Shown: one piece after another, positions 41,327 through 50,374 of the stretch
How the letters are laid out: every line of letters starts with the position of its first letter
How positions within the stretch are numbered: the first letter of the stretch is position 1
Source of the DNA: Paenibacillus radicis (ex Gao et al. 2016)
Lineage (GTDB): Bacteria > Bacillota > Bacilli > Paenibacillales > Paenibacillaceae
Length of the DNA stretch: 64,000 nt
Assembly: GCF_014641555.1 (NCBI RefSeq)
Contig: NZ_BMHY01000001.1
Location: 558,001-622,000 of the forward strand
Reading direction: 5' to 3'
Notes under the pieces: model-generated
The model's input: the letters and a program-made list of their open reading frames with translations, nothing else
Databases searched by the model: none
Told to the model about the DNA's origin: nothing
Made by a program: the position numbers and the translations under genes

Positions 41327-42025
41327 GTGATTTTGACGCTTGAATTTTGGTCGACACTGCTGTCGATTATCTTTATTGATCTAATTCTGGCCGGAGATAA
41401 CGCGATCGTTATCGGCATGTCTGCGCGTAAGCTGCCGAAAGAACAGCAAAAGCAAGCGATTCTTTGGGGAACGGTGGGAGCCGTTGCGATCCGAATTTGT
41501 GCAACAGTACTGGTCGTCTACATACTTAAAGTGCCTTGGTTGCTGGCCATTGGCGGTTTACTGCTGCTGTGGATTGCCTACAGGCTGCTGTCGCAGGAAG
41601 AGGAGCATAGCGATATTAAAGCCGGCAATACGATCTGGGCATCGGTCCGTACGATTATTATCGCGGATGCGGCAATGGGACTGGACAATGTCATTGCGGT
41701 CGCAGGCGCTGCTCATGGCAATATACTGCTTGTCGCTTTAGGATTAATTATTAGCATTCCGATCGTCGTATGGGGCAGCACCTTGTTTATTAAGCTGTTG
41801 AACAAGCTTCCATGGATCGTATATGTGGGTTCTGGCGTGCTGGCTTATACAGCTGCGAAAATGATTACGCACGAGCCGTCCATCGAGCATCTATTCGACG
41901 ACAGCGAAGCGATTCGCTGGGCGTTCATCGCTGTTGCGGTTATTATCGTCATTGCAGCCGGCTTGTGGAATAATATGATGAAGAAAAAAGTAGAGGCCGG
42001 GCGGGAGCACGGCGCATCTCTATAG
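41327..42025 (+). CDS. TerC-family integral membrane protein
   Basis: A 232-residue TerC/YjbE-type membrane protein with seven or so helices; family members export manganese or load it onto secreted enzymes. The TerC hallmark IDLILAGDNAIVIGMSAR (near residue 18) and the second acidic motif IIIADAAMGLDNVIAVAGAA (near 108) are intact. GTG 41327 follows AAAGAGGGGAACGC; the longer frame runs through the leader. The 150-nt leader (41178-41326) contains GGCCGGCATCACCGGTT, which can pair, but I cannot confirm a manganese riboswitch. Confidence 0.88.
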   Translation: MILTLEFWSTLLSIIFIDLILAGDNAIVIGMSARKLPKEQQKQAILWGTVGAVAIRICATVLVVYILKVPWLLAIGGLLLLWIAYRLLSQEEEHSDIKAGNTIWASVRTIIIADAAMGLDNVIAVAGAAHGNILLVALGLIISIPIVVWGSTLFIKLLNKLPWIVYVGSGVLAYTAAKMITHEPSIEHLFDDSEAIRWAFIAVAVIIVIAAGLWNNMMKKKVEAGREHGASL

Positions 42026-42031
42026 AAACCA

Positions 42032-42086
42032 AAGCTGTATCAACGGTCATTGAAAGTAAGATGACGGGGTTGATACAGCTTTTTTT
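42032..42086 (+). terminator. Terminator of terC-like gene
   Basis: AAGCTGTATCAAC pairs with GTTGATACAGCTT around an inner GTCAT/ATGAC stem, then TTTTT. Confidence 0.9.
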
Positions 42087-42165
42087 GTATTACGAGGTCA
42101 ACCAGAATGTTTTGGTTGATTTTTTGCGTGCGCATGAAGCTGCGTTTAGCAAGCAGCCACTTTTA

Positions 42166-42594
42166 CGCTGGAAAAATCCAACGTAGAGGCGGGAAAGCAG
42201 TAGAGAAGGCCCCCTACGTTGGATTTTTCCAGCGTAGAGGCGGGAAAGCAGCAAAGAAGGCCCCCTACGTTGGAAAAATCCAACGTAGAGGCGGGAAAGC
42301 AGCAGAGAAGGCCCCCTACGTTGGAAAAATCCAACGTAGAGGCGGGAAAGCAGCAGAGAAGGCCCCCTACGTTGGAAAAATCCAACGTAGAGACGGGAAA
42401 GCAGCAGAGAAGGCCTCCTACGTTGGAAAAATCCAACGTAGAGGCGGGAAAGCAGCAGAGAAGGCCCCCTACGTTGGAAAAATCCAACGTAGAGGCGGGA
42501 AAGCAGCAGAGAAGGCCCCCTACGTTGGAAAAATCCAACGTAGAGGCGGGAAAGCAGCAGAGAAGGTCCCCTACGTTGGAAAAATCCAACGTAG
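42166..42594. repeat. 51-bp tandem hairpin array, eight units
   Basis: Eight head-to-tail 51-bp units start at 42178 and every 51 bp to 42535, with a ninth partial at 42586. Each unit begins CCAACGTAG and ends CTACGTTGG, a 9-bp inverted repeat around a G-rich centre, so each can form a hairpin. Units differ at only a few bases. Between units 1 and 2 the AAAAAT spacer is reversed to ATTTTT. Because 51 is a codon multiple, long frames open on both strands, but they have no start signals. It lies between convergent terC and acnA genes. Confidence 0.93.
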
Positions 42595-42734
42595 AACGGG
42601 AGCAGATAGGAAGCTGCTGAGTAATATTAGGCGAATCAGTATCCGTCTAATGGTAATGTAGTGCAGGTCAGCGCATAGTCGGCTCAAATGACGCATGCAG
42701 CGTTACGTCAGCAGATTCATCGTGGAACAAACAG

Positions 42735-42765
42735 AAAAAGGGAGGCTCCGAGGAGCCTCCCTTTT
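42735..42765 (-). terminator. Terminator of acnA
   Basis: AAAAGGGAGGCTC pairs perfectly with GAGCCTCCCTTTT across a 4-nt loop; the A-run provides the U-tract on the minus strand. Confidence 0.92.
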
Positions 42766-42775
42766 AATTAATCGC

Positions 42776-45484
42776 TTAGTTCGAGATCATTTGACGGAGA
42801 ACGGTTTGCAGAATGCCGCCGTTCCGGTAGTAGTCAACATCTACGAGCGAGTCGAGACGGACGATAACTTGGAATTCAGTCGTAGTTCCGTCTTCTTTCG
42901 CAGCAACAACTTTAACTTTGTCGCCAGGTTGTACTTCGTTCGAGAGTCCAACGATGTCGAACGTCTCATAGCCTGTAAGGCCAAGCTGTTTCCAGCCTTC
43001 GCCAGGCAGGAATTGAAGCGGCAGAACGCCCATGCCCACCAGGTTGGAACGGTGGATACGCTCGAAGCTTTCTGTAATAACAGCTTTTACGCCGAGCAGG
43101 AACGTACCTTTTGCCGCCCAGTCACGGGAGGAGCCAGTACCGTACTCTTTGCCGCCAAGAACGACAAGGTTCGTACCGTCTGCTTGATATTTCATCGAAG
43201 CTTCGTATACCGACGTTACTTCGCCAGTTGGCTGGTAAGTCGAGAAGCCGCCTTCTGTACCCGGAGCGATTTGGTTCTTGATCCGGATGTTGGCGAACGT
43301 ACCGCGAACCATCACTTCGTGATGACCACGACGCGAGCCGTAGGAGTTGAAGTCTTTCTTCTCAACGCCGTTGGCGATCAAGTATTTGCCGCCTGGAGCG
43401 TCAGGACGAATGCTGCCTGCTGGCGAGATGTGGTCAGTTGTAACCGAATCGCCAAGCGCAAGCAACGTTTTAGCCGCTTTGATGTCTTCTACATCGCGGA
43501 TGCCGTCAGCCAATTTGTCGAAGAAAGGAGGGTTGGCGATGTAAGTGGATTTCGGATCCCACTCGTACAGCTCGCCTTCCGGTACTGGAATTTGGTTCCA
43601 GCGTTCGTTTTGCGTGTACACATTTTCGTATTTCGCACGGAACATTTCCGGCGAGAGCGAAGCGTTCATCGCATCAGCGATCTCTTGGTTCGTTGGCCAG
43701 ATGTCTTTCAGGAAGACCGGTTGGCCGTTTGGATCCGTACCGATTGGCTCGCTTGCGAAATCGATGTTTACTGTACCTGCAAGAGCGTAAGCGACAACGA
43801 GCGGTGGCGATGCCAGGTAGTTCGCTTTGATTTGCGCGTGAATACGGCCTTCAAAGTTACGGTTACCGGAAAGGACAGCCGCTACTGTCATATCGTTATC
43901 TGCAATTGCTTGGCTGATGTCTTCAGGAAGCGGGCCGGAGTTGCCGATACAAGTCGCGCAGCCATAGCCTGCAACGTGGAAGCCCAGCGCTTCAAGCGAT
44001 TCCAGCAGGTTTGCTTTTTTCAAGTAGTCGGTAACGACCAGGGAACCTGGTGTCAGCGAGCTTTTCACATACTCAGGTTTAACGAGACCGCGAGCTACGG
44101 CTTTTTTCGCAACGAGACCAGCACCGACCATAACGCTTGGGTTCGATGTGTTCGTACACGAAGTGATTGCCGCCAGAACGACTGCGCCATCGCGCATTTT
44201 GCTTTCTTTGCCGTTGGCATGTTTCACTTCAACGACTTCATCCAGCTTGCTGTCGGACAGGCCGTAGCCGCCTTTGTCAACCGGCTGGCGAGCAATTGCG
44301 TTCCAAGCTTCTTTCATGTTCGTCAGTTCGATACGGTCTTGCGGACGTTTAGGACCTGCAAGGCTTGGTACAACTGTCGACAGATCCAGTTCAACCACTT
44401 CTGTGAAGGTTGGATCTGGTGTAGCATCTGTACGGAACATGTCTTGTGCTTTGTAGTAAGCTTCAACCAGAGCGATTTGCTCTTCCGAACGGCCTGTTTG
44501 ACGCAAGAAATCAAGCGTTGTAGCATCGACAGGGAAGAAGCCGACAGTTGCGCCGTATTCAGGAGCCATGTTGGCAACTGTAGCACGGTCAGGCAAGCTG
44601 ATGTTGGACAAGCCGGAACCGAAGAATTCAACGAATTTGCCGACAACGCCTTTTTTACGAAGCAATTGAGTGATCGTCAGCGCAAGGTCAGTCGCCGTAG
44701 CGCCTTCTGCCAGGCTGCCTGTCAGTTTGAAGCCGATAACTTCAGGTGTAACGAAGTACAGCGGTTGGCCAAGCATGCCGGCTTCCGCCTCGATGCCGCC
44801 AACGCCCCAGCCTACGATGCCGAGGCCGTTGATCATTGTTGTATGGGAGTCCGTACCTACAAGGGAATCCGGGAAAACGAAAGTTTCGCCGTCGATTGTT
44901 TTTGTAGCGGCAACGGATGCCAGGTACTCCAAGTTAACTTGGTGAACGATACCCGTATCTGGCGGTACAGCGCGGAAGTTATCAAACGCTGTTTGTGCCC
45001 AGCGGAAGAAACGGTAACGTTCTGCGTTACGCTCAAATTCGATGCGTTGGTTAATTTCGAGCGCGTCCGGGGAACCGAAAGCGTCGACCATAACCGAGTG
45101 GTCGATAACGAGATCGACAGGAACGAGCGGGTTGATTTTTTTAGGATCGCCGCCTGCTTTTTTTACTGTTTCACGCATTGCTGCAAGGTCAACGACTACG
45201 GGTACGCCAGTCAAATCCTGCAGAACGATACGGGAAGGAATGAAAGGAATTTCTTTGTCGTCGCGGCTTACAGCCCAGTCAGCCAGTTGTTTAACATGCT
45301 CTTTTGTAATTGCGCGGCCGTCAAATTGACGAACAGCGCCTTCGAGCAATACTTTGATTGAGAATGGAAGTTTGGAGATTTCGCCGAGTCCTTGCTCTTG
45401 AAGTGCTTGAAGGCTGTAGTAACCGTACTGTTTGCCTCCAACTTCAAGGTTGGATCTTGAAGCGTAATGGTCTTGGTTTGCCAT
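42776..45484 (-). CDS. acnA: Aconitate hydratase
   Basis: A 902-residue aconitase of the AcnA/IRP1 type, converting citrate to isocitrate in the TCA cycle; Bacillus homologues also bind RNA when they lose the cluster. Fe-S ligands are in [13 protein letters not shown] (near residue 440) and [14 protein letters not shown] (near 505). The swivel domain carries [19 protein letters not shown] (near 700) and [11 protein letters not shown]. The ATG at 45484 follows AAAGGGGGAGC; the frame extends 14 codons upstream without a site. Monocistronic, with convergent repeats downstream. Confidence 0.96.
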   Translation of the reverse strand: MANQDHYASRSNLEVGGKQYGYYSLQALQEQGLGEISKLPFSIKVLLEGAVRQFDGRAITKEHVKQLADWAVSRDDKEIPFIPSRIVLQDLTGVPVVVDLAAMRETVKKAGGDPKKINPLVPVDLVIDHSVMVDAFGSPDALEINQRIEFERNAERYRFFRWAQTAFDNFRAVPPDTGIVHQVNLEYLASVAATKTIDGETFVFPDSLVGTDSHTTMINGLGIVGWGVGGIEAEAGMLGQPLYFVTPEVIGFKLTGSLAEGATATDLALTITQLLRKKGVVGKFVEFFGSGLSNISLPDRATVANMAPEYGATVGFFPVDATTLDFLRQTGRSEEQIALVEAYYKAQDMFRTDATPDPTFTEVVELDLSTVVPSLAGPKRPQDRIELTNMKEAWNAIARQPVDKGGYGLSDSKLDEVVEVKHANGKESKMRDGAVVLAAITSCTNTSNPSVMVGAGLVAKKAVARGLVKPEYVKSSLTPGSLVVTDYLKKANLLESLEALGFHVAGYGCATCIGNSGPLPEDISQAIADNDMTVAAVLSGNRNFEGRIHAQIKANYLASPPLVVAYALAGTVNIDFASEPIGTDPNGQPVFLKDIWPTNQEIADAMNASLSPEMFRAKYENVYTQNERWNQIPVPEGELYEWDPKSTYIANPPFFDKLADGIRDVEDIKAAKTLLALGDSVTTDHISPAGSIRPDAPGGKYLIANGVEKKDFNSYGSRRGHHEVMVRGTFANIRIKNQIAPGTEGGFSTYQPTGEVTSVYEASMKYQADGTNLVVLGGKEYGTGSSRDWAAKGTFLLGVKAVITESFERIHRSNLVGMGVLPLQFLPGEGWKQLGLTGYETFDIVGLSNEVQPGDKVKVVAAKEDGTTTEFQVIVRLDSLVDVDYYRNGGILQTVLRQMISN

Positions 45485-45638
45485 TTCTTGAAGCTCCCCC
45501 TTTAAAGGTAAGATTGAACGATGCATGTTTCATACCGTGAAACACTATTTCAAAATCGTTATGTCTTTATTATAGCGCGAAAAGCGGCCATTCGTAAAGC
45601 ATAAACCGAGGTACAAATATGGAATTTATCAAGCGCCT

Positions 45639-46001
45639 CTAGGCGTTTACAAAAAAATAAGCGCTCCCGCTTAATCGTTCCATTATCATTTCCCGCAGCG
45701 CTTCATCTGCTACATTTTCCGCCAACGCTTGATCCATGCAGCGAAGCCATGCATTCGCATGATCATTCGTTATTTGCACATGCATATGGCGGGCACGCAT
45801 TCTAGGATGCCCATACTGCTCCGTATATAAGGGCTCGCCGCCAAAAAATTGTGTCAGGAACAACGTCTGCTTGTCCATTACGGGATCGATGTCTTCGGGA
45901 AACAGCGGTCCGATCAGCGGGTCCTTCAATACTTTCGGATAAAAGGATTCAACAATGCGGCGCACGCCTTCGACGCCTCCGAGCGTTTCAATTAAAGTCA
46001 T
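45639..46001 (-). CDS. Group II truncated haemoglobin (YjbI-like)
   Basis: A 120-residue 2-over-2 globin of the trHbO type, a haem protein for O2 or NO handling. Family features: FYPKVLKDPLIGPLFPEDI near residue 20, QFFGGEPLYTEQYGHPRMR with proximal-helix His in ARHMHVQI (near 74), and the group II tryptophan in NAWLRCM (near 84). It stands alone upstream of aconitase on the same strand; the 154-bp gap shows no shared promoter evidence. Confidence 0.92.
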   Translation of the reverse strand: MTLIETLGGVEGVRRIVESFYPKVLKDPLIGPLFPEDIDPVMDKQTLFLTQFFGGEPLYTEQYGHPRMRARHMHVQITNDHANAWLRCMDQALAENVADEALREMIMERLSGSAYFFVNA

Positions 46002-46225
46002 AATGAATAATCATCCTTTCTTTCAATAAAGGTTATATGGTTCACAGCGATAAAATTTCGGTTGTGCGATCACCTTATTATGTTCGATGAATCAGAGCGG
46101 GATGTCAACTGATAGCTAATAATTATATGCTTACAAAAATAAAGTAACTATGTTATAATTATCGATATGAACGAACTTATTCATGTTAGGACAATAGAAA
46201 TTAATGAAAAGGGACGGTGAGTCTA

Positions 46226-47065
46226 ATGAATAATAGCGGTGAAATGAAACAGCGGATCGTGGAAAAACAATGGGCTGCGCTGCCGCAGAAGCGCAGTGAG
46301 GTGCATACGGCGGCTCCGATACTGGAACCGGGGAAATGGCAGCAATTTGATCCTTTTCTGCTCTGGATGGAGGATTGGTTCGGACAAGGCGCTTTCGGGG
46401 AGCATCCGCACCGGGGCATTGAGACGGTTTCTTATGTAATAGAAGGCGCCATCGAGCATTACGACGACAAAGGTCATGAAGGCAGACTGGAGGCAGGCGA
46501 TGTTCAGTGGATGACAGCCGGACGGGGAGTTGTTCATAATGAAATTCCTCCTAAAGGAGTGACCACTCACCTGCTTCAATTATGGGTGAACTTGCCGGCG
46601 GCGAATAAAATGGCAGAGCCCCGCAATCAATTGCTGAAGCGCGAAGAGATCCCGGTTCGCCGGGAGGACGGCGTTCAGATCCATGTTATATCCGGCGAGT
46701 CTGGCGGCGTAAAAGCATCTACGCTTAATTATGCGCCTGTTACGATGCTTGAAATCAACCTGGACGGGGGAGCTTCGTTTACCCAGCAGTTTGCAGAGGA
46801 TCACAATGCGTTCATCTATATATTAGAAGGCAGAGGCGAGTTTGGATTGGATGGGAGCGTTGGCGAAAAGGGTCAGCTGCTCGCTTTGAGCCAGGAGACG
46901 GAAGCTAGCGAGATCCAGATCCAAGCGCTGGAAGAGCCGATGAAGCTGCTGCTCATCGCAGGCAAGCCGCTGCGTGAGCCGATTGCGGCTCACGGTCCGT
47001 TTGTAATGAACACGCCTGAACAAATCGTTCAAGCGTATGAGGATTTTCAAAGCGGCAAGTTTTGA
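46226..47065 (+). CDS. Pirin-family protein
   Basis: A 279-residue pirin (two cupin domains; some bacterial members are quercetin dioxygenases, others regulators). N-terminal metal site GEHPHRGIETVSYVIEGAIEH (partly quoted: HPHRGIETVSYV, near residue 55) with further ligands in RLEAGDVQWMTAGRGVVHNE. The C-terminal half has the pirin_C pattern and RGEFGLDG. ATG 46226 is preceded by AGGGACGGTGAG; GTG 46217 overlaps that site. A TATAAT at about 46153 with CTTACA 18 bp upstream may be its promoter. Confidence 0.9.
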   Translation: MNNSGEMKQRIVEKQWAALPQKRSEVHTAAPILEPGKWQQFDPFLLWMEDWFGQGAFGEHPHRGIETVSYVIEGAIEHYDDKGHEGRLEAGDVQWMTAGRGVVHNEIPPKGVTTHLLQLWVNLPAANKMAEPRNQLLKREEIPVRREDGVQIHVISGESGGVKASTLNYAPVTMLEINLDGGASFTQQFAEDHNAFIYILEGRGEFGLDGSVGEKGQLLALSQETEASEIQIQALEEPMKLLLIAGKPLREPIAAHGPFVMNTPEQIVQAYEDFQSGKF

Positions 47066-47220
47066 TTTGTTGCTAGCCTATCTATAAGTTCTGCTACGCA
47101 AAGCAGCTGTTGCTTAGGTAATGGCTGCTTTTTCCTGCGGTCATTTTCGCAACTTTAGGGGACGGGGTACGTTTAAATGGGTAGTCAAGCTAACTAGAAT
47201 ATACATAAGAGGAGAAACAA

Positions 47221-49047
47221 ATGCTAAGAAAAGCAAGTATTGCGGCGTTGTCCGTTCTGATCGCGGCAGTGCTGGCCGGGACTGTGCATGCCGAAGGTGC
47301 GGACACCATGAATGCGGATAATAGCCCCGCAGTAGTGTCGTCGGTGAATCAGTCCGGACAATGGATCATTATGCAGCAGAGCAGCAAGATGTATGCCGAA
47401 GGGAAGCTGTTTTTGGCGTCGCAGCCAACAGTGGAAGCCAAGGGAGTAACCTTTGTAGCGGCACGCTCATTGGGGACAAGTCTGGGGCTTAAAGTAACAT
47501 ATTATGCTGCAACGAAGGAATATGAATTTACGAGTGCGGACGGCGTTGCGATGCGCTATAAATTGAATAGTGCTTCCTATAAAATTAATGGTGCGGCAGC
47601 TTCGGCGGGCGGGGCCGTTTATGTGAAAAACGGAACGCTGATGGTACCACTGCGCTCCTTGGTCACGCCGCTTCAGATGAAGCTTGCTGTCAATAACAGC
47701 TTGAAGCAAATTGTCGTCACGCGAAGCGGTACGACTGCACCGCCAACTACGCCAACGCCGTCTCCTACACCAACACCAACACCTGTCAATGAACCGCCGG
47801 TAGCCTCCTTTACAACCGATAAGCAGCAATATAAAATCGGTGAACGGATCATCTATACCGACCAAAGCACAGATGATAAAGGCATCGTCAAAACCGAATG
47901 GACGAATAATGAGACTGCTTTTTTTGAACCGGGTTCACAGACCGTTTCTTTGAAGGTAACGGATAAAGAGGGGCTTGTTTCTGAAATATCGCAGACGATC
48001 GTCATCTCGTCTGAGGTGCTTTATACGAAAGAACAGTATGATCGGCTTTATACGCCAATCGGCGATAAATTTGCAATACCTGCAGCCAGCGTCCTGCAAA
48101 TGCCCGCCATTACTTACGCAATTGAGGAGAGCGGACAGCAAACGCTCATTCGTGCGAACAGTCCGGAGACGATCGTGGAAGAGGGCGTTTATTACAGCGA
48201 CACCGTGTCGGGGAATGTGCGATTCCTTATCCATAACCAGAATAACCGTACATCACCTGTCCGGATTTACGTCATTGCGACCAATGAGAACACAGATGGC
48301 CAGCCGGTTACAGTTACTACGGGTAAAATAGGGATCGGCGGTCCGTCGACTTACGTATCCGCAACGGGCAAAATGGCATTAGCACGCTATTTGGAAGCCT
48401 CCCCGCAAGGGAAGACTACCGTCATTCCCGCTGGGGAAAGCCGGATCACGCTGACATCCGTCAGCGATCAGGTGCTGACGACGGGCAAAGTCATTACGGC
48501 TCATGCCGATGTGCAGACATCCGGTTCCGTTCGACTATCCGTCGTAGTCGTTGATGCGGACAAAGACCCGTTAGCGCTGCTGCCGTTTTTGCCGGCGCTG
48601 CCATGGGACGGCAAGCATGCAAGGGGTACATTCGAGCATGGCGACCGCACGATTACGTTATCTGCTCCGCTTGGCGGATCAGCGTCACGTATTGTGCTTG
48701 GCGATCAAACCTATGATTCCTATCAGAAAGGTTATGACGTTTTATCCGGCTTCGAACAAGTGAACAGCGGCAATTATGGCGTTAACTATAAACTGGTGCT
48801 GGAGCATGTTCAGCCGAATACACTGATTGCGCTCAATGCAAGGGGCGGCCACTATGGCGGGGCATTCCTCGTTAACGGCAAGCTGACTTATATGACGAAC
48901 GAAAATATTTTGACCAGCTCGGGTGAAGCGGGTGTGCTGTATCGGACGGGCAATACCGAAGAGAATGTCACAATCGTTTTCTCCCCGGCATCGGGCAGCA
49001 ATCTGCCCATTCATATGATGTTTATCCCGCTGCCTGCCGCTCAATAA
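47221..49047 (+). CDS. Secreted protein with copper-amine-oxidase-N and PKD-like domains
   Basis: A 608-residue exported protein. Signal peptide residues 1-24 (ASIAALSVLIAAVLAGTVHA). Residues about 50-170 are a copper-amine-oxidase N-terminal-like (cell-wall-associated) domain (TFVAARSLGTSLGLKVTYYA; LMVPLRSLVTPLQMKL). A Thr/Pro linker (about 175-192) leads to a PKD-like beta domain (PPVASFTTDKQQYKIGERI, KVTDKEGLVSEISQTIVIS, to about 265). The remaining 340 residues are beta-rich and unrecognised. ATG 47221 follows AAGAGGAGAAACAA. Likely a surface protein; ligand unknown. Confidence 0.82.
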   Translation: MLRKASIAALSVLIAAVLAGTVHAEGADTMNADNSPAVVSSVNQSGQWIIMQQSSKMYAEGKLFLASQPTVEAKGVTFVAARSLGTSLGLKVTYYAATKEYEFTSADGVAMRYKLNSASYKINGAAASAGGAVYVKNGTLMVPLRSLVTPLQMKLAVNNSLKQIVVTRSGTTAPPTTPTPSPTPTPTPVNEPPVASFTTDKQQYKIGERIIYTDQSTDDKGIVKTEWTNNETAFFEPGSQTVSLKVTDKEGLVSEISQTIVISSEVLYTKEQYDRLYTPIGDKFAIPAASVLQMPAITYAIEESGQQTLIRANSPETIVEEGVYYSDTVSGNVRFLIHNQNNRTSPVRIYVIATNENTDGQPVTVTTGKIGIGGPSTYVSATGKMALARYLEASPQGKTTVIPAGESRITLTSVSDQVLTTGKVITAHADVQTSGSVRLSVVVVDADKDPLALLPFLPALPWDGKHARGTFEHGDRTITLSAPLGGSASRIVLGDQTYDSYQKGYDVLSGFEQVNSGNYGVNYKLVLEHVQPNTLIALNARGGHYGGAFLVNGKLTYMTNENILTSSGEAGVLYRTGNTEENVTIVFSPASGSNLPIHMMFIPLPAAQ

Positions 49048-49072
49048 GCGTACAGGTTTGGACAAAAGCGTG

Positions 49073-49107
49073 CGTGCAGAGATGGCAATCGTCTCTGCAC
49101 GTTTTTT
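49073..49107 (+). terminator. Terminator of secreted-protein gene
   Basis: CGTGCAGAGA is exactly complementary to TCTCTGCACG and is followed by TTTTTT. Confidence 0.9.
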
Positions 49108-49293
49108 ATGTGCGGGAGTAGGGGATGGGGAATCGGCCGAGTACAGGTAGATAGCAGGTGAGTGTGTATTGGAGCTGCACGTAGTTTGGCGGGAGTAGTG
49201 GCTGACTGTGCGGCGAATATTACTTTGATTTTAGCCAGTTTGTTCTCATGTATTTATAGAGAGCGTTAATGTGAAGTCCGCTGGGCTTTCAAG

Positions 49294-49522
49294 CGTTACA
49301 GCGAAGCTGCTTCGCAATATAACGAAGTCGGGTTCGCTATAGTTAGCTGTAAATGAGCAGAAATAGATGGTAGCTAGTAATTAGCGAAGTTATCTTCGCT
49401 GTTCGTGAACCTAAGTTGTCCAGTAGCGAAAAAAAGTTCGCTGCAGCACATGTGCCCAACGAATTGCTGCTGACGAGCGAAAGCAGGTTCATTATTTAGC
49501 GATCCAGCTTCGCTATCCGTTT
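49294..49522. repeat. Cluster of AGCGAA/TTCGCT dyads
   Basis: Third locus of the dyad family seen at 1815 and 17268: CAGCGAAGCTGCTTCGC, AACGAAGTCGGGTTCGCTA, TTAGCGAAGTTATCTTCGCT, TAGCGAAAAAAAGTTCGCTG and TAGCGATCCAGCTTCGCTA. Arms are conserved, centres differ and there is no long tandem period. The gap 49048-49924 has no gene; 49108-49293 holds nothing I recognise. Confidence 0.7.
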
Positions 49523-49612
49523 GTTTTCAATCAAATACCTTCTTAAGTTTCCAATCATGGAACGAGATTAGATAAACTCTTCTGAAGCGAATATTAGGCT
49601 ACTTACGCTAAT

Positions 49613-49800
49613 CAAAATGCAAATGTGCATTTTGATCACTCCCGGCAGGCGGCTAAAAGGTCTTCAAAATGTAAACGTACATTTTGGAGACGTGAAAATG
49701 ACTACTTTTAGCCGATTTCAACGATTCAACTTGCACTTTTGCATTTCGAGCCCCGATATTGGCGAAAAAGCGGCTAACAACCTGCACATTTACATTTTGA
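49613..49800. repeat. Four-box palindromic element, copy B
   Basis: Boxes start at 49613, 49665, 49727 and 49778 (steps 52, 62, 51), the same steps as copy A at 27759. Boxes 1 and 2 are perfect 9-4-9 palindromes, CAAAATGCA-AATG-TGCATTTTG and CAAAATGTA-AACG-TACATTTTG; boxes 3 and 4 begin CAACTTG or CAACCTG and end CATTTCGA or CATTTTGA. Between copies, T-A pairs in the arms change to C-G with both partners changing, while inter-box DNA is unrelated. Confidence 0.8.
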
Positions 49801-49888
49801 TTAACGTTACGAGCGCACCTCGTACAATGGCAAAGCCTTATTTTCTCTAGAAAGCTGACAATGACCCAAAAAGATATAGCCATATGGG

Positions 49889-49917
49889 TTGCATATCTAT
49901 TTTTATAGATATATAAT
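49889..49917 (+). promoter_or_regulatory. SigA promoter with internal ArsR operator
   Basis: TTGCAT (49889-49894), exact 17-bp spacer, TATAAT (49912-49917). The spacer contains the perfect dyad ATATCTA-N6-TAGATAT (49893-49912). Transcription would begin at about the A of the ATG at 49925, giving a leaderless message. The dyad is a natural autoregulatory operator for the ArsR protein. Confidence 0.8.
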
Positions 49918-49924
49918 ACTCGTT

Positions 49925-50245
49925 ATGGAACCTTTACTCATTTATAAAGCGTTATCGAATGAAACGAGGCTGCAAATACTGGAGTGGTTGCGAGACCCGC
50001 AGAAGCATCTGGGCGAATTGGCGGAAAATTTCGAGCTGCCACTCAAATGCGATCCCAACAACGGGGTATGCGTCGGTTATATTCAAGAGAAATCGGGGCT
50101 TGCGCAATCGGTTATCTCCAGCTATTTGAAGACGCTGCAAAAGGCAGGCTTGCTGGAATCTCAGCGGGTAGGGCAGTGGACGTATTATCGCAGAAACGAA
50201 GAGACAATTCGGCTATTTAGCGAATACGTCAGTCGCCAGCTGTAG
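49925..50245 (+). CDS. ArsR-family regulator
   Basis: A 106-residue winged-helix repressor of the ArsR/SmtB type (IYKALSNETRLQILEWL, HTH near residues 52-72 with EKSGLAQSVISSYLKTLQ, wing QRVGQWTYYRR). Two cysteines, Cys42 and Cys49 (LKCDPNNGVCV), sit just before the recognition helix and could sense thiol-reactive compounds or metal. ATG 49925 gives the family-typical start; no ribosome binding site is present and the promoter predicts a leaderless mRNA. The next gene, a flavin oxidoreductase, is a probable target. Confidence 0.9.
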   Translation: MEPLLIYKALSNETRLQILEWLRDPQKHLGELAENFELPLKCDPNNGVCVGYIQEKSGLAQSVISSYLKTLQKAGLLESQRVGQWTYYRRNEETIRLFSEYVSRQL

Positions 50246-50374
50246 AGTTGGCGGACTGCTGGCTTGTCTTTGTCCACCATCAAATCCTTACAGCTTCTCA
50301 TTAATCTATATTTCTGGATATTTGTATATTCACGAATTAATATCAATAGGGAAACCTAAAGGAGTGCTCATACT

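Noticed and set aside
42107..42661. Repetitive proteins with 17-residue repeats on both strands of the 51-bp array
   Set aside because: The period is a codon multiple, so several frames stay open by arithmetic; no ribosome binding sites and several frames are equally open.
42695..45361. An 888-codon open frame antisense to aconitase
   Set aside because: It mirrors acnA codon usage, has no ribosome binding site or recognisable domain, and the opposite strand encodes a full aconitase.
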